From Mucilaginibacter oryzae (GTDB lineage Bacteria > Bacteroidota > Bacteroidia > Sphingobacteriales > Sphingobacteriaceae), in the NCBI RefSeq assembly GCF_003148845.1, contig NZ_QGHA01000010.1:1-64000 (forward strand): DNA of 64,000 nucleotides, given 5' to 3'. The position numbers and the translations under genes were made by a program. Each line of letters begins with the position of its first letter. Position 1 is the stretch's first letter. Positions 55,159-62,868 of this stretch are shown here, piece after piece. The notes beneath the pieces are model-generated. The model had not been told where the DNA came from and did not search any database. It saw only the letters and a list, made by a program, of their open reading frames with translations.

Positions 55159-55479
55159 TTATGGGCAAGGTATTTCAGTTACGGTTGTCTCATAAATAGG
55201 GAATGTGTTGGTCACGTTGCCATTAGCATCGGTAACAACACCTGTCCCTATTTGTACGGTGCTTACTTTGTAACACTTATCAACTTTAAATATCTTTTTT
55301 AAAGTTGTAGCGCTTCCATACTCAATAAACGAGGTGCTCTTACCAATTGCTGTTGGCAATAATACCTGTACGCCATTAATGGTTATTTTTGAATTTGATT
55401 TTAGTTTAGCAATGCTCTTTGCGTTTGCAAATGTGCTGATAAATAAACCGATAAGGAATAAGAAGATAATTTTTTTCAT
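55159..55479 (-). CDS. Small secreted protein with two C-terminal cysteines
   Basis: 106 residues: MKKIIFLFLIGLFISTFANA signal peptide, then a Thr/Val-rich beta-like mature part with C at DKCYKVSTV and at the very end TEIPCP, which could form one disulfide. I know no family for it. It precedes the GLPGLI and barrel genes by about 60 bp, so it is probably co-transcribed and might be a ligand, substrate or cofactor of that pair. Confidence 0.7.
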   Translation of the reverse strand: MKKIIFLFLIGLFISTFANAKSIAKLKSNSKITINGVQVLLPTAIGKSTSFIEYGSATTLKKIFKVDKCYKVSTVQIGTGVVTDANGNVTNTFPIYETTVTEIPCP

Positions 55480-55992
55480 AGCTGTAATTTTAAGGCTTTA
55501 ATTTATTTGTACCTGTTTTTTATAAATATATTTTTATTATTTATAAAAAACAATAAAAACAAAAAATATTTTTTACGCTTTTGTTTTTTAACCTAAAATT
55601 TAAAAATTAACCAAAATAAAATTTAAATAAATAAAAAAAAATAAAGAAGCCAAAATTTCCACAAACTACAACATTCTCAATAACTCACAAGCTCATAAAC
55701 CCCTTAAAACATAACCAAAATCATGAAAAATACTTTTTTTAATAATTTAACAAAACATCCGTTTAACCAAAACGCCATTAAACCCAAATTACGCAATAGA
55801 TATAAAGTCTGGCATCAATTAATTGACAATCAATGATTTTAGTTGCCTTTTTCTGCTGCTACGCGATAGAAACTAATTGAATATCAATCGTATATAATTT
55901 GATTGTTTTTTTATTGCGTAATTTAGGTTAAAAATTACCTTATAACAATGCAGGCAATTACTTGCCGCAAAATGAGTTTGTATTAGCACAAA
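55480..55992. other. AT-rich intergenic region
   Basis: No convincing gene in 513 bp of very AT-rich DNA. It contains the 149-bp inverted-repeat element at 55781-55929 and a doubtful 37-codon frame at 55723-55836. Confidence 0.6.
55781..55929. mobile_element. Possible MITE-like element with 18-bp inverted repeats
   Basis: Left end AACCCAAATTACGCAATA (55781-55798); right end TATTGCGTAATTTAGGTT (55912-55929), matching at 17 of 18 positions in inverse. The 113-bp interior shows no gene. No clear target duplication. Confidence 0.45.
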
Positions 55993-56031
55993 AAAAGGGC
56001 ACATATAGCATAACGCTATGTGTGCCCTTTT
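55993..56031. terminator. Terminator after uppP
   Basis: AAAAGGGCACATATAGC pairs with CGCTATGTGTGCCCTTTT; T-run on the minus strand. It separates uppP from the GLPGLI module. Confidence 0.88.
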
Positions 56032-56056
56032 GGTAAGAAAGAAATATGTGTACTCC

Positions 56057-56851
56057 TTATACGTTTTGCAACTGGTATCCACTCAACATAAGACCGATGA
56101 TCACCGCGCCGATTATGATCCGGTACCAACCAAATACTTTGAAGCCCTTGCGCTCAACAAAGGTTATAAAGGTTTTTATAGCCAGCAGGGCTACTATAAA
56201 GGCAATAACATTACCTATAGCAAGATACCTGATCTCCTGACCGGTAAAAGCGTGGCCTTCCTTATAAAAGTCGAATAGTTTTTTTCCGGTTGCTGCAAAC
56301 ATGGTTGGCACTGCCAGGAAAAACGAAAACTCCGCGGCGGCAGTACGGTTCAGTTTTTGAGTCATCCCACCCACGATTGTAGCTGCGGAGCGTGAAGTAC
56401 CGGGAATCATGGCAAGGCATTGAAAGAAGCCTATTTTAAGCGCGGTTAAGTTGCTGATATCTTTTTCTTCTTTAATTACCGGTTTATTAAACCATTTATC
56501 AACAAATAACAAAATGATACCGCCTACAAACAAGGTTATACCTACTACATACACGCTCTCTAACAAAGCGTCGATTTTTTTACTGAAAAGCACACCGAAA
56601 ATTGCAGCGGGAATAAACGCGATAAACAGTTTCAAATAAAAGTTAACGGATTGCAGAAACCTTTTCCAATACAGGATCACCACCGAAAGGATGGCGCCTA
56701 ATTGTATGGCGATGGTAAAAAGCTTAACAAAAGGATCAGCCGCTATGCCCATTACGGATGAAGCTATGATCATATGCCCGGTTGATGATACGGGCAAAAA
56801 TTCGGTTATCCCTTCAATAATAGCCAGGATAATCACATGGATGAGTGTCAT
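56057..56851 (-). CDS. uppP: Undecaprenyl-diphosphatase
   Basis: 264 residues, eight helices. Active-site motifs [18 protein letters not shown] and [15 protein letters not shown]. Recycles the lipid carrier of wall synthesis on the outer face of the inner membrane; also gives bacitracin tolerance. Follows the DUF3098 gene as in other Bacteroidota. Confidence 0.96.
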   Translation of the reverse strand: MTLIHVIILAIIEGITEFLPVSSTGHMIIASSVMGIAADPFVKLFTIAIQLGAILSVVILYWKRFLQSVNFYLKLFIAFIPAAIFGVLFSKKIDALLESVYVVGITLFVGGIILLFVDKWFNKPVIKEEKDISNLTALKIGFFQCLAMIPGTSRSAATIVGGMTQKLNRTAAAEFSFFLAVPTMFAATGKKLFDFYKEGHAFTGQEIRYLAIGNVIAFIVALLAIKTFITFVERKGFKVFGWYRIIIGAVIIGLMLSGYQLQNV

Positions 56852-56934
56852 TAGGGGTTAGGGGTGTTGATTGGGGTATAATATTTATTTGGCAGGCAAA
56901 TTACCTGCCCCGAAAAGGCAGTTGTTAATATTTA

Positions 56935-57213
56935 TTAATTAGCCGACGGCTTTTTTAAGATGGCGTAAAAACCTAAGCCAAAACCGGCCAAAACCACAAT
57001 TGGAGCTATAACTATTTTGGTAGTGCTGTAAATATCTGTGGTGCCCGACATCAGTACGAAACCAAAAGCAACAATGGCTACACTGATGATCAGGAACCTG
57101 TAATTGCTTTTATCAAATATAAACTGCACCGGTTGTGCAGGCGTTACCGTTTTAGCAGCCTGCGCCGAGGCTGTGGTTTTTATAGTGGCGGTTGGTTTAA
57201 TTTTTTGTGCCAT
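56935..57213 (-). CDS. DUF3098 small membrane protein
   Basis: 92 residues: a Thr/Ala/Lys-rich start, then YRFLIISVAIVAFGFVLMSG and IVIAPIVVLAGFGLGFYAIL as two helices. DUF3098 proteins sit between ftsX and uppP in Bacteroidota; function unknown, probably with FtsX at the division site. Confidence 0.9.
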   Translation of the reverse strand: MAQKIKPTATIKTTASAQAAKTVTPAQPVQFIFDKSNYRFLIISVAIVAFGFVLMSGTTDIYSTTKIVIAPIVVLAGFGLGFYAILKKPSAN

Positions 57214-57223
57214 ATCTTTTTAA

Positions 57224-57256
57224 TTAGTGAATTATTGATTTAGTGATTAAAACACC
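57224..57256. repeat. Family E repeat
   Basis: TTAGTGAATTATTGATTTAG TGATTAA directly upstream of the DUF3098 start. Confidence 0.6.
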
Positions 57257-57287
57257 GTTAAAATCTTCTGTTTTTAACCTTATTAGT

Positions 57288-57393
57288 GGCTAAGCGCAGT
57301 TAAAAACCCTTCAGCTTTTACCTTTCGCCTTTAACCTTATTCAGCAGGCTAAGCGCAGTTAAAAACCCTTCAGCTTTCGCCTTTAACCTTACC
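57288..57393. repeat. Direct repeat across the ftsX 3' end
   Basis: GGCTAAGCGCAGTTAAAAAC followed by CCTTCAGCTTT and CGCCTTTAACCTTA occurs at 57288-57340 and again at 57348-57393. The second copy includes the ftsX stop codon. Confidence 0.9.
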
Positions 57394-58267
57394 TGTACAG
57401 ATCGTATATTTTTAAACGTAAAAATTTGTTAACTGCCAAAAAGGTGCTAAAACCCGAAATAAATATCCCGAGGCCAACTACCCCTAAAAACACTACCCCA
57501 AACTCGTAGTAGTTTTGCAGAAACACCAGTTCGGGTACGTTATCATAAGCTATATATAAAGTGCCTATCAGCAAAATAATAGCGATCAGCCCGCCTAACA
57601 AGCCGTGCCAGATGCCATATAACAAAAACGGCTTGCGGATAAACCCTTTGGTAGCGCCTACCAGCTGCATTGATTTAATCAGGAAACGCTGTGAATAAAT
57701 AGCCAGCCTGATGGTATTATTGATCAGGGCCACTGAAAGCACCACAAAAATACCCGCGAAAGTCAGGATGATCAAACTGATGGTAGTTACGTTCTGGTTC
57801 ATCTGGTCAACCAACGATTGCTGGTATTTTACCTCTTTAATCAAAGGGTTTTTTAACAGTTCGGCCTTAAATTTTTCAATATCCTTGTTATTGGCGTAAT
57901 CAGCCTTCAAATAGATATCTACCGATTGTGACAGCGGGTTATAACCTAAAAACTTTACAAAGTCTTCACCAAGATCTTTTTGAAGGTTACGGGCAGCCAG
58001 TTCTTTGCTCACATACTGGGTTTGCTTTACCATAGGATTGCCATCCAGCTGTTTTTGAAGCTGCAGCACATCGCTTTCGTGAGCGGCATCATCAACAAAA
58101 ATATTCAGCACAATATTTTCCTTTACGTAGCTCGAGATATTTTTAGCGTAAACCAAAAACAGGCCTAAAAGCCCAACCATTAATAGCACCATGGCTATGC
58201 CAAATACAGTTGATATGTATATGGTTTTGGTTTTTTTTGAGGATGCGCTTGCTTCAAATTCTTCCAT
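57389..58267 (-). CDS. ftsX: Cell division protein FtsX
   Basis: 292 residues, four helices with a periplasmic loop after the first (LLMVGLLGLFLVYAKNISSY). ABC-permease-like partner of FtsE that controls wall hydrolases at the septum. IRLAIYSQRFLIKSMQLVGA is the typical FtsX segment before helix 3. ftsE is not in the window. Head of the ftsX-DUF3098-uppP-truB-ribF group. Confidence 0.94.
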   Translation of the reverse strand: MEEFEASASSKKTKTIYISTVFGIAMVLLMVGLLGLFLVYAKNISSYVKENIVLNIFVDDAAHESDVLQLQKQLDGNPMVKQTQYVSKELAARNLQKDLGEDFVKFLGYNPLSQSVDIYLKADYANNKDIEKFKAELLKNPLIKEVKYQQSLVDQMNQNVTTISLIILTFAGIFVVLSVALINNTIRLAIYSQRFLIKSMQLVGATKGFIRKPFLLYGIWHGLLGGLIAIILLIGTLYIAYDNVPELVFLQNYYEFGVVFLGVVGLGIFISGFSTFLAVNKFLRLKIYDLYR

Positions 58268-58450
58268 GTATTTGTTTTAGATATGAGGTTTGAGACATGA
58301 GATTTGAGACACGCTGTCTCCTCATGCTTTCATCATACTTGTGCGAAAATAAGAAACCCACCATAAAGGTAAAAGTTTATTGCTTATAATATTGTTTAAT
58401 TACACCGTAGCTAAACAGATTTAACATTTATTAACACGGCCCGTTTGATT

Positions 58451-58587
58451 TCTGAACCATGATTTTTGTCTGAACTCAAATTTCAGGAAATTCAAGGAAC
58501 GATCAGAATACTAAGCAAATTCTATAATTTTTTATAATTCCTTAAAATTCGAGTTCAGGCAATCCACCCAAATCCCAGTTCAAACAA
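58451..58587. repeat. Family C palindromic repeat
   Basis: TCTGAACTCAAATTTCAGG at the left and AAAATTCGAGTTCAGGC at the right, nested in TCTGAACCATGATTT / AATCCCAGTTCAAAC. It fills most of 58268-58663, which has no gene. Confidence 0.8.
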
Positions 58588-58663
58588 ATAAACCATCCAA
58601 TTCTGATATAAATCTGAAGTACCAAACTTAAACAAAGCGGCATTGCAACTGTTATTCATCATT

Positions 58664-58864
58664 ATGACAAAGCCAGCAAATCAAAAAGACAAACCTTCAC
58701 CATCAGATACACCGACCGAAAGACCGGCAGATGAAGGGCATAAAAGCAAAGTACGTAAAGAAGATAAGCAATACCACGCAGATAACCCACATGGCGGTGA
58801 TATAGCTCAAAAACATGAAAAGGAAGAGCAACCGGTACACCCGGTAAAGAGTGTGCCGAAATAA
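58664..58864 (+). CDS. Small hydrophilic disordered protein
   Basis: 66 residues from MTKPANQKDKPSPSDTPTER; rich in Lys, Glu, His and Pro, with no hydrophobic core, so probably disordered. Starting seven codons earlier (58643) is possible. No family recognised. A Family A repeat directly follows its stop. Confidence 0.55.
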   Translation: MTKPANQKDKPSPSDTPTERPADEGHKSKVRKEDKQYHADNPHGGDIAQKHEKEEQPVHPVKSVPK

Positions 58865-58947
58865 ACCCCCTCTAAATCTCCCCCGGAAGGGGAGACTTTT
58901 AAAATTCAAATCAAGCCCTCCCTACCGGGGAGGGTTGGATGGGGCCG
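58862..58947. repeat. Family A palindromic repeat
   Basis: CCCCCTCTAAATCTCCCCC GGAAGGGGAGACTTTTAAAA, then CCCTCCCTACCGGGGAGGG and GGATGGGGCC. Near-identical arms to 11022-11121. Its left edge contributes the stop of the small hydrophilic gene (TAA), its right edge lies at the stop of the ABC exporter gene. Confidence 0.88.
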
Positions 58948-60801
58948 CTACCTCGCAATCCCCGCCGAGTTAAACTGCAGATCATAAAGTTTACGGTAAT
59001 GGCCATTTTCAATTTTAAGCAGTTCCTGGTGTGTGCCCGTTTCCATGATCTCGCCATGGTCGAGTACAATAATCCTGTCGGCATTTTGGATGGTGGATAA
59101 GCGGTGGGCTATTACTATGGCTGTGCGGCCCTGCATTAGTTTGTTAATGGCATTTTGAATCAGGATTTCGGTTTCGGTATCTACAGACGAAGTAGCTTCA
59201 TCCAGTACCAGGATAGCCGGATTATATACCAGCGCACGTATAAAGGAAATAAGCTGCGACTGCCCGGCCGACAGCGTTGAACCGCGTTCCATTACATTAT
59301 AATCATATCCGCCCGGCAGTCGCTCAATAAAATCGTGCGCGCCTACATCTTTGGCGGCGGCTATAATCTCATCGCGGGTGATGGCCGGGTTATTCAAGCT
59401 GATATTGTTGGCGATGGTATCGCTAAACAAAAACACATCCTGTATCACAGTGGCTATTTGCGACCGCAGATAGCTTACATCATAATCATGAATATCATGC
59501 CCGTCAACTTTCACACAACCCTGCCCTATCTCGTAAAAACGGTTAAGAATATTGATTGTTGATGATTTGCCCGCGCCGGTAGCGCCCACCAATGCAAGTG
59601 TTTCGCCGGGTTTGATGTGGAAGCTGATGTTTTTAAGCACCCAGTTATCATCGTTATAGGCAAACCAAACTTTATCAAAACTGATATCGCCCTGCAGCCT
59701 GCCGGTGCGTAACGTACCTTTGTTTTCGGCAACCTCATCGGTATCCAGCACTTTAAAAATCCTGTCGGCGCCAACCATACCCATTTGCAGGGTATTAAAT
59801 TTATCAGCCAGCTGACGGATCGGCCTGAACAGCATATTAAGCAATACGATAAAACTGGTGATCAAACCGGGGGTAATACCTTTACCAGATGCCGTAAGGG
59901 CAATCATTTGACTATCCGAGAGCATCCGTTTGCAACCGTACCATACTAACAGCCCCATACAAAGGGCAAACAGGATTTCCACCACCGGGAAAAATATGGA
60001 ATAATACCAGTTTGAGCGGATGTTGGCATCGCGGTATTTTTCGTTTACGGCTTTAAACTTGCGCATCTCCTGGTCTTCCCGGGCAAAGATCTGGATCACG
60101 CTCATTCCCGAGATATGCTCGGCCAAAAAAGTGTTAAGCCTGGCCACCTGGGTGCGCACTTCCTGGAAGGATGATTTGATAGCCTCTTTAAATACATAGG
60201 TAGAGGCAAACAAAAACGGCATGGGGATGAGGGTAATCAGCGCCAGTTTCCAGTCCTGCCAAAGCATATAACCAATAACCGCTATTACCAGCAACATATC
60301 GCCCATAATAGAGATCAAACCTTCCGAAAATATATCGGCAATGGTTTCCAGGTCAGATACCGTACGGGTAATGAGCATGCCGATGGGCGTACGGTCAAAA
60401 TATTTCAACCGCAAACTGGTGATATGGTTAAAAATATCTATCCGCAAATCGCGGATCACGTACTGGCCCAGCGCGTTGGTTAAATAAGTTTGATAATACT
60501 GGGCTATGGTTTGGATAAACAGCTGACCGATCATCAGCTCCACCATAAATACCAGGCCGTTATAGTCATCGTTCAAAATATTAACATCCAGCGTACGCTG
60601 AATAAGAATGGGCTGCAGCAGCGCATTGGCAGCAATAAAAATGGTGAGGAAAGTAGCAATGCCAAACGTTTTGTTGTATGGCTTAACATAGTGCATTACA
60701 CGGCCCAGCAACCGCCAATCCAAAGCCTTTCCGGTTACGCCCCCCCCGCCCCCTGAAGGGGGTGCCTCTTGTTTGGTTTCTTTTTTTTGTTGTTTTGCCA
60801 C
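58948..60801 (-). CDS. MsbA-like ABC exporter (fused permease-ATPase)
   Basis: 617 residues. Six-helix ABC1 membrane domain about 30-330, ATPase 370-610: Walker A VGATGAGKSSTINIL, Q-loop VIQDVFLFSDT, signature TLSAGQSQLISFI (LSAGQ rather than LSGGQ), Walker B ILVLDEATSSVDTETE, H-loop AHRLSTIQNAD. Exports lipids, peptides or drugs as a homodimer or heterodimer. Residues 12-22 (EAPPSGGGGGV) are encoded by a Family A repeat arm, making the soluble N-terminus element-derived. Confidence 0.94.
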   Translation of the reverse strand: MAKQQKKETKQEAPPSGGGGGVTGKALDWRLLGRVMHYVKPYNKTFGIATFLTIFIAANALLQPILIQRTLDVNILNDDYNGLVFMVELMIGQLFIQTIAQYYQTYLTNALGQYVIRDLRIDIFNHITSLRLKYFDRTPIGMLITRTVSDLETIADIFSEGLISIMGDMLLVIAVIGYMLWQDWKLALITLIPMPFLFASTYVFKEAIKSSFQEVRTQVARLNTFLAEHISGMSVIQIFAREDQEMRKFKAVNEKYRDANIRSNWYYSIFFPVVEILFALCMGLLVWYGCKRMLSDSQMIALTASGKGITPGLITSFIVLLNMLFRPIRQLADKFNTLQMGMVGADRIFKVLDTDEVAENKGTLRTGRLQGDISFDKVWFAYNDDNWVLKNISFHIKPGETLALVGATGAGKSSTINILNRFYEIGQGCVKVDGHDIHDYDVSYLRSQIATVIQDVFLFSDTIANNISLNNPAITRDEIIAAAKDVGAHDFIERLPGGYDYNVMERGSTLSAGQSQLISFIRALVYNPAILVLDEATSSVDTETEILIQNAINKLMQGRTAIVIAHRLSTIQNADRIIVLDHGEIMETGTHQELLKIENGHYRKLYDLQFNSAGIAR

Positions 60802-60889
60802 TATCTCAAATGTAATTATAAATCATAAAATGTTTCCCCCAACTCTCCGCTATTGTTCCCCCTTCAGGGGGTTAGGGGGTTAGGGGGTA
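60739..60889. repeat. Two inverted Family A arms spanning the exporter start and the truA stop
   Basis: Left arm CGCCCCCTGAAGGGGGTGCC inside the exporter gene; right arm GTTCCCCCTTCAGGGGGTTA with a duplicated TTAGGGGG that carries the truA stop codon. Confidence 0.88.
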
Positions 60890-61648
60890 TGGATATTTCA
60901 CCTCTGTTAAATACAAACCGCAGGCCGGTACGCTGGTACCCGCGTTTGATCTGTTTTTACTCTCAATAATCTGGCGGATTCCTTCGGGTTTTATTTCGCC
61001 CCGGCCAATCATCATCAACGTACCAACAATAGCCCGCACCATATTACGTAAAAACCTGTCGGCAGTAATATGGAATACGATACCATTTTCTGTTATAACC
61101 CATTCGGCCCGGCTAATTTTGCAGTTATTGGTTTTTACCTGGGTATTTGATTTGCTGAAACAGCTAAAATCAACATACTGCATCATTGTGGCCGCCGCTT
61201 CGTTCATCAAATCCAGGTTGGGCATATCACGCAATTGCCATGAAAAGCCATTCAAAAACGGGTCTTTATTAAAATGGATATGGTACTGATAGGAACGTGC
61301 GGTGGCATCAAAGCGTGCGTGCGCGTCGGCGTGTACCGGGATAACGTTTTTGATGGCGATATCATAGGGCAGCAAGGCGTTTAGGCCCCCCCGCCCCCTG
61401 AAGGGAGTGCTCTCGAGCGGATTAGTCTCTCCTTCGGCCAAATGGACGTCGAAGTGTGCAAAAAATTCTTTGGCGTGAACGCCCGTATCGGTACGGCCGC
61501 AACCGGTTGTTTCTATAGACTGGCGTAGTACGGTGCTCAGGGCTTTGTTTAACAGTTCCTGTACGCTTACCGCGTTTTGCTGCACCTGCCAGCCGTGGTA
61601 ATTGGTACCGTTATAGGCGAGTTCAATAAAATAGCGTTGTTGGCTCAC
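60872..61648 (-). CDS. truA: tRNA pseudouridine synthase A
   Basis: 258 residues; modifies U38-40 of tRNA. Catalytic aspartate in TTGCGRTDTGVHAKEFFAHF; LRNMVRAIVGTLMMIGRGEI near the end. Residues about 86-92 (ESTPFRGRGG) are encoded by a Family A arm at 61384-61412 within a loop, and the last residues YPLTP with the stop come from another arm. Confidence 0.95.
   Translation of the reverse strand: MSQQRYFIELAYNGTNYHGWQVQQNAVSVQELLNKALSTVLRQSIETTGCGRTDTGVHAKEFFAHFDVHLAEGETNPLESTPFRGRGGLNALLPYDIAIKNVIPVHADAHARFDATARSYQYHIHFNKDPFLNGFSWQLRDMPNLDLMNEAAATMMQYVDFSCFSKSNTQVKTNNCKISRAEWVITENGIVFHITADRFLRNMVRAIVGTLMMIGRGEIKPEGIRQIIESKNRSNAGTSVPACGLYLTEVKYPYPLTP
61384..61412. repeat. Single Family A arm inside truA
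   Basis: GGCCCCCCCGCCCCCTGAAG GGAGTGCTC; same order as the arm at 60739. In frame. Confidence 0.9.
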
Positions 61649-61775
61649 AATGGCAAAGTTAACAATATGCCGGTGTTACAAACTCATAATTTGGTCATAG
61701 TGGCGCGGTGTACTTTAAATACATTTACAGGCAATAAGCAAAACATTTATATTTGCCCATATAATTTTTAACGCC

Positions 61776-62243
61776 ATGCTGCAACGCATTCAAAGTATTT
61801 ACCTTTTATTTGCCGGCCTTGTGCTGCTTGCCCTGTTCTTTTTCCCGCTTGCCCACAACGTTTATATTGATGATAAGCCATCAAGCATAATGGTTACAGG
61901 TATTTACCAGGATGTAAACGGTGTACAACAACACACTCAATCGTTTGTAGCGCTTTCGGTAATTACCGGCATCGTTGCACTTGTTCCACTGGTGATCATT
62001 TTCTTATATAAAAACCGCAAACAGCAAATAGCCTTATGTTACAGCGCCATGCTGGTGCTTATTGGTTACAGCTTTTGGATGGCCCAAACCGTTAAAAGCG
62101 CGGCAGGCAGCATCACGCTCGATACCCATACGATGGGTATCGGTTTATTTTTAACATCACTAAGCATTGTGCTGATCATCCTGGCCAAAAAAAACATCCA
62201 GAAGGATGAAAAACTGGTGCGTTCTGCCGACAGGTTAAGATAA
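61776..62243 (+). CDS. DUF4293 membrane protein
   Basis: 155 residues, four helices, MLQRIQSIYLLFAGLVLLAL start typical of DUF4293. The last helix LFLTSLSIVLIILAKKNIQK precedes a short charged tail. Divergent from truA, a common Bacteroidota neighbour. Function unknown. A TATATTTG box (61748-61755) lies upstream. Confidence 0.9.
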   Translation: MLQRIQSIYLLFAGLVLLALFFFPLAHNVYIDDKPSSIMVTGIYQDVNGVQQHTQSFVALSVITGIVALVPLVIIFLYKNRKQQIALCYSAMLVLIGYSFWMAQTVKSAAGSITLDTHTMGIGLFLTSLSIVLIILAKKNIQKDEKLVRSADRLR

Positions 62244-62796
62244 GCTGCGGTAACCAGCTTGCGATAAACCCAGACCAAAAACACCTAAATCAAAGGATCT
62301 GTAGTTTCAAAATAGTTGTTGCTCTCATAGAAATTTTCACACGAATTACTTTTAAGCCGGACTCAATTAAACGAATTACACGAATGGTCATCTCTCTATT
62401 ATCATACCATTCGTGTGATTACGATAATTCGTAACAATTCGTGTGCATTTTTTTTATTCTATATATACCGATAATTTTCGTGCCGGGTTAAAAGCGATCT
62501 CCCTGCCTGGCCGATAATAAAGGCATTACCAACATGTAAATTATGGGTAATTATTTAAAACCAGCTGAATTATAGAAACCCATTGCATAAAATTCCCTGT
62601 AAACCGAGTGTAAAAACGCCAGTTGGCTACCTGTTTTTTCATCTTAAAACCAGCTACAAGCCCAATATTTACCATTTAAACCGAACAAGAAGAGCGAGAT
62701 TTATTATCAAACTCGCAATTAAGTTGCTTTTTTTCAGTAATTTAAAACAATTATCGCAATAATCACCACCCCTCCGTTTTAATTTAAGTACAGCTA
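62244..62796. repeat. Long intergenic region with Family D palindrome
   Basis: No gene recognised in 553 bp. At 62337-62447 the words ACGAATTAC, AAACGAATTACACGAATGG, CCATTCGTGTGATTACG and AACAATTCGTGTGC form an imperfect palindrome as at 21826. Confidence 0.75.
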
Positions 62797-62827
62797 TTGC
62801 AATTAAAAATAATAAACACTATCTTTG
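62797..62827 (+). promoter_or_regulatory. Promoter of the DEAD-box helicase gene
   Basis: TTG (62797-62799), 20-bp spacer, TATCTTTG (62820-62827); leader of about 37 nt. Confidence 0.6.
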
Positions 62828-62868
62828 CGCCCGATTTGGCGATGTTGCCAAATTCGTTATTTTAATTC

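Noticed and set aside
55723-55836. 37-codon frame starting MKNTFFNNLTKHPF on the plus strand
   Set aside because: It runs into the inverted-repeat element, has no similarity I recognise and AT-rich DNA gives such frames by chance.
56018-56278. Plus-strand frames opposite uppP
   Set aside because: Antisense of a clear membrane enzyme gene; composition mirrors it.
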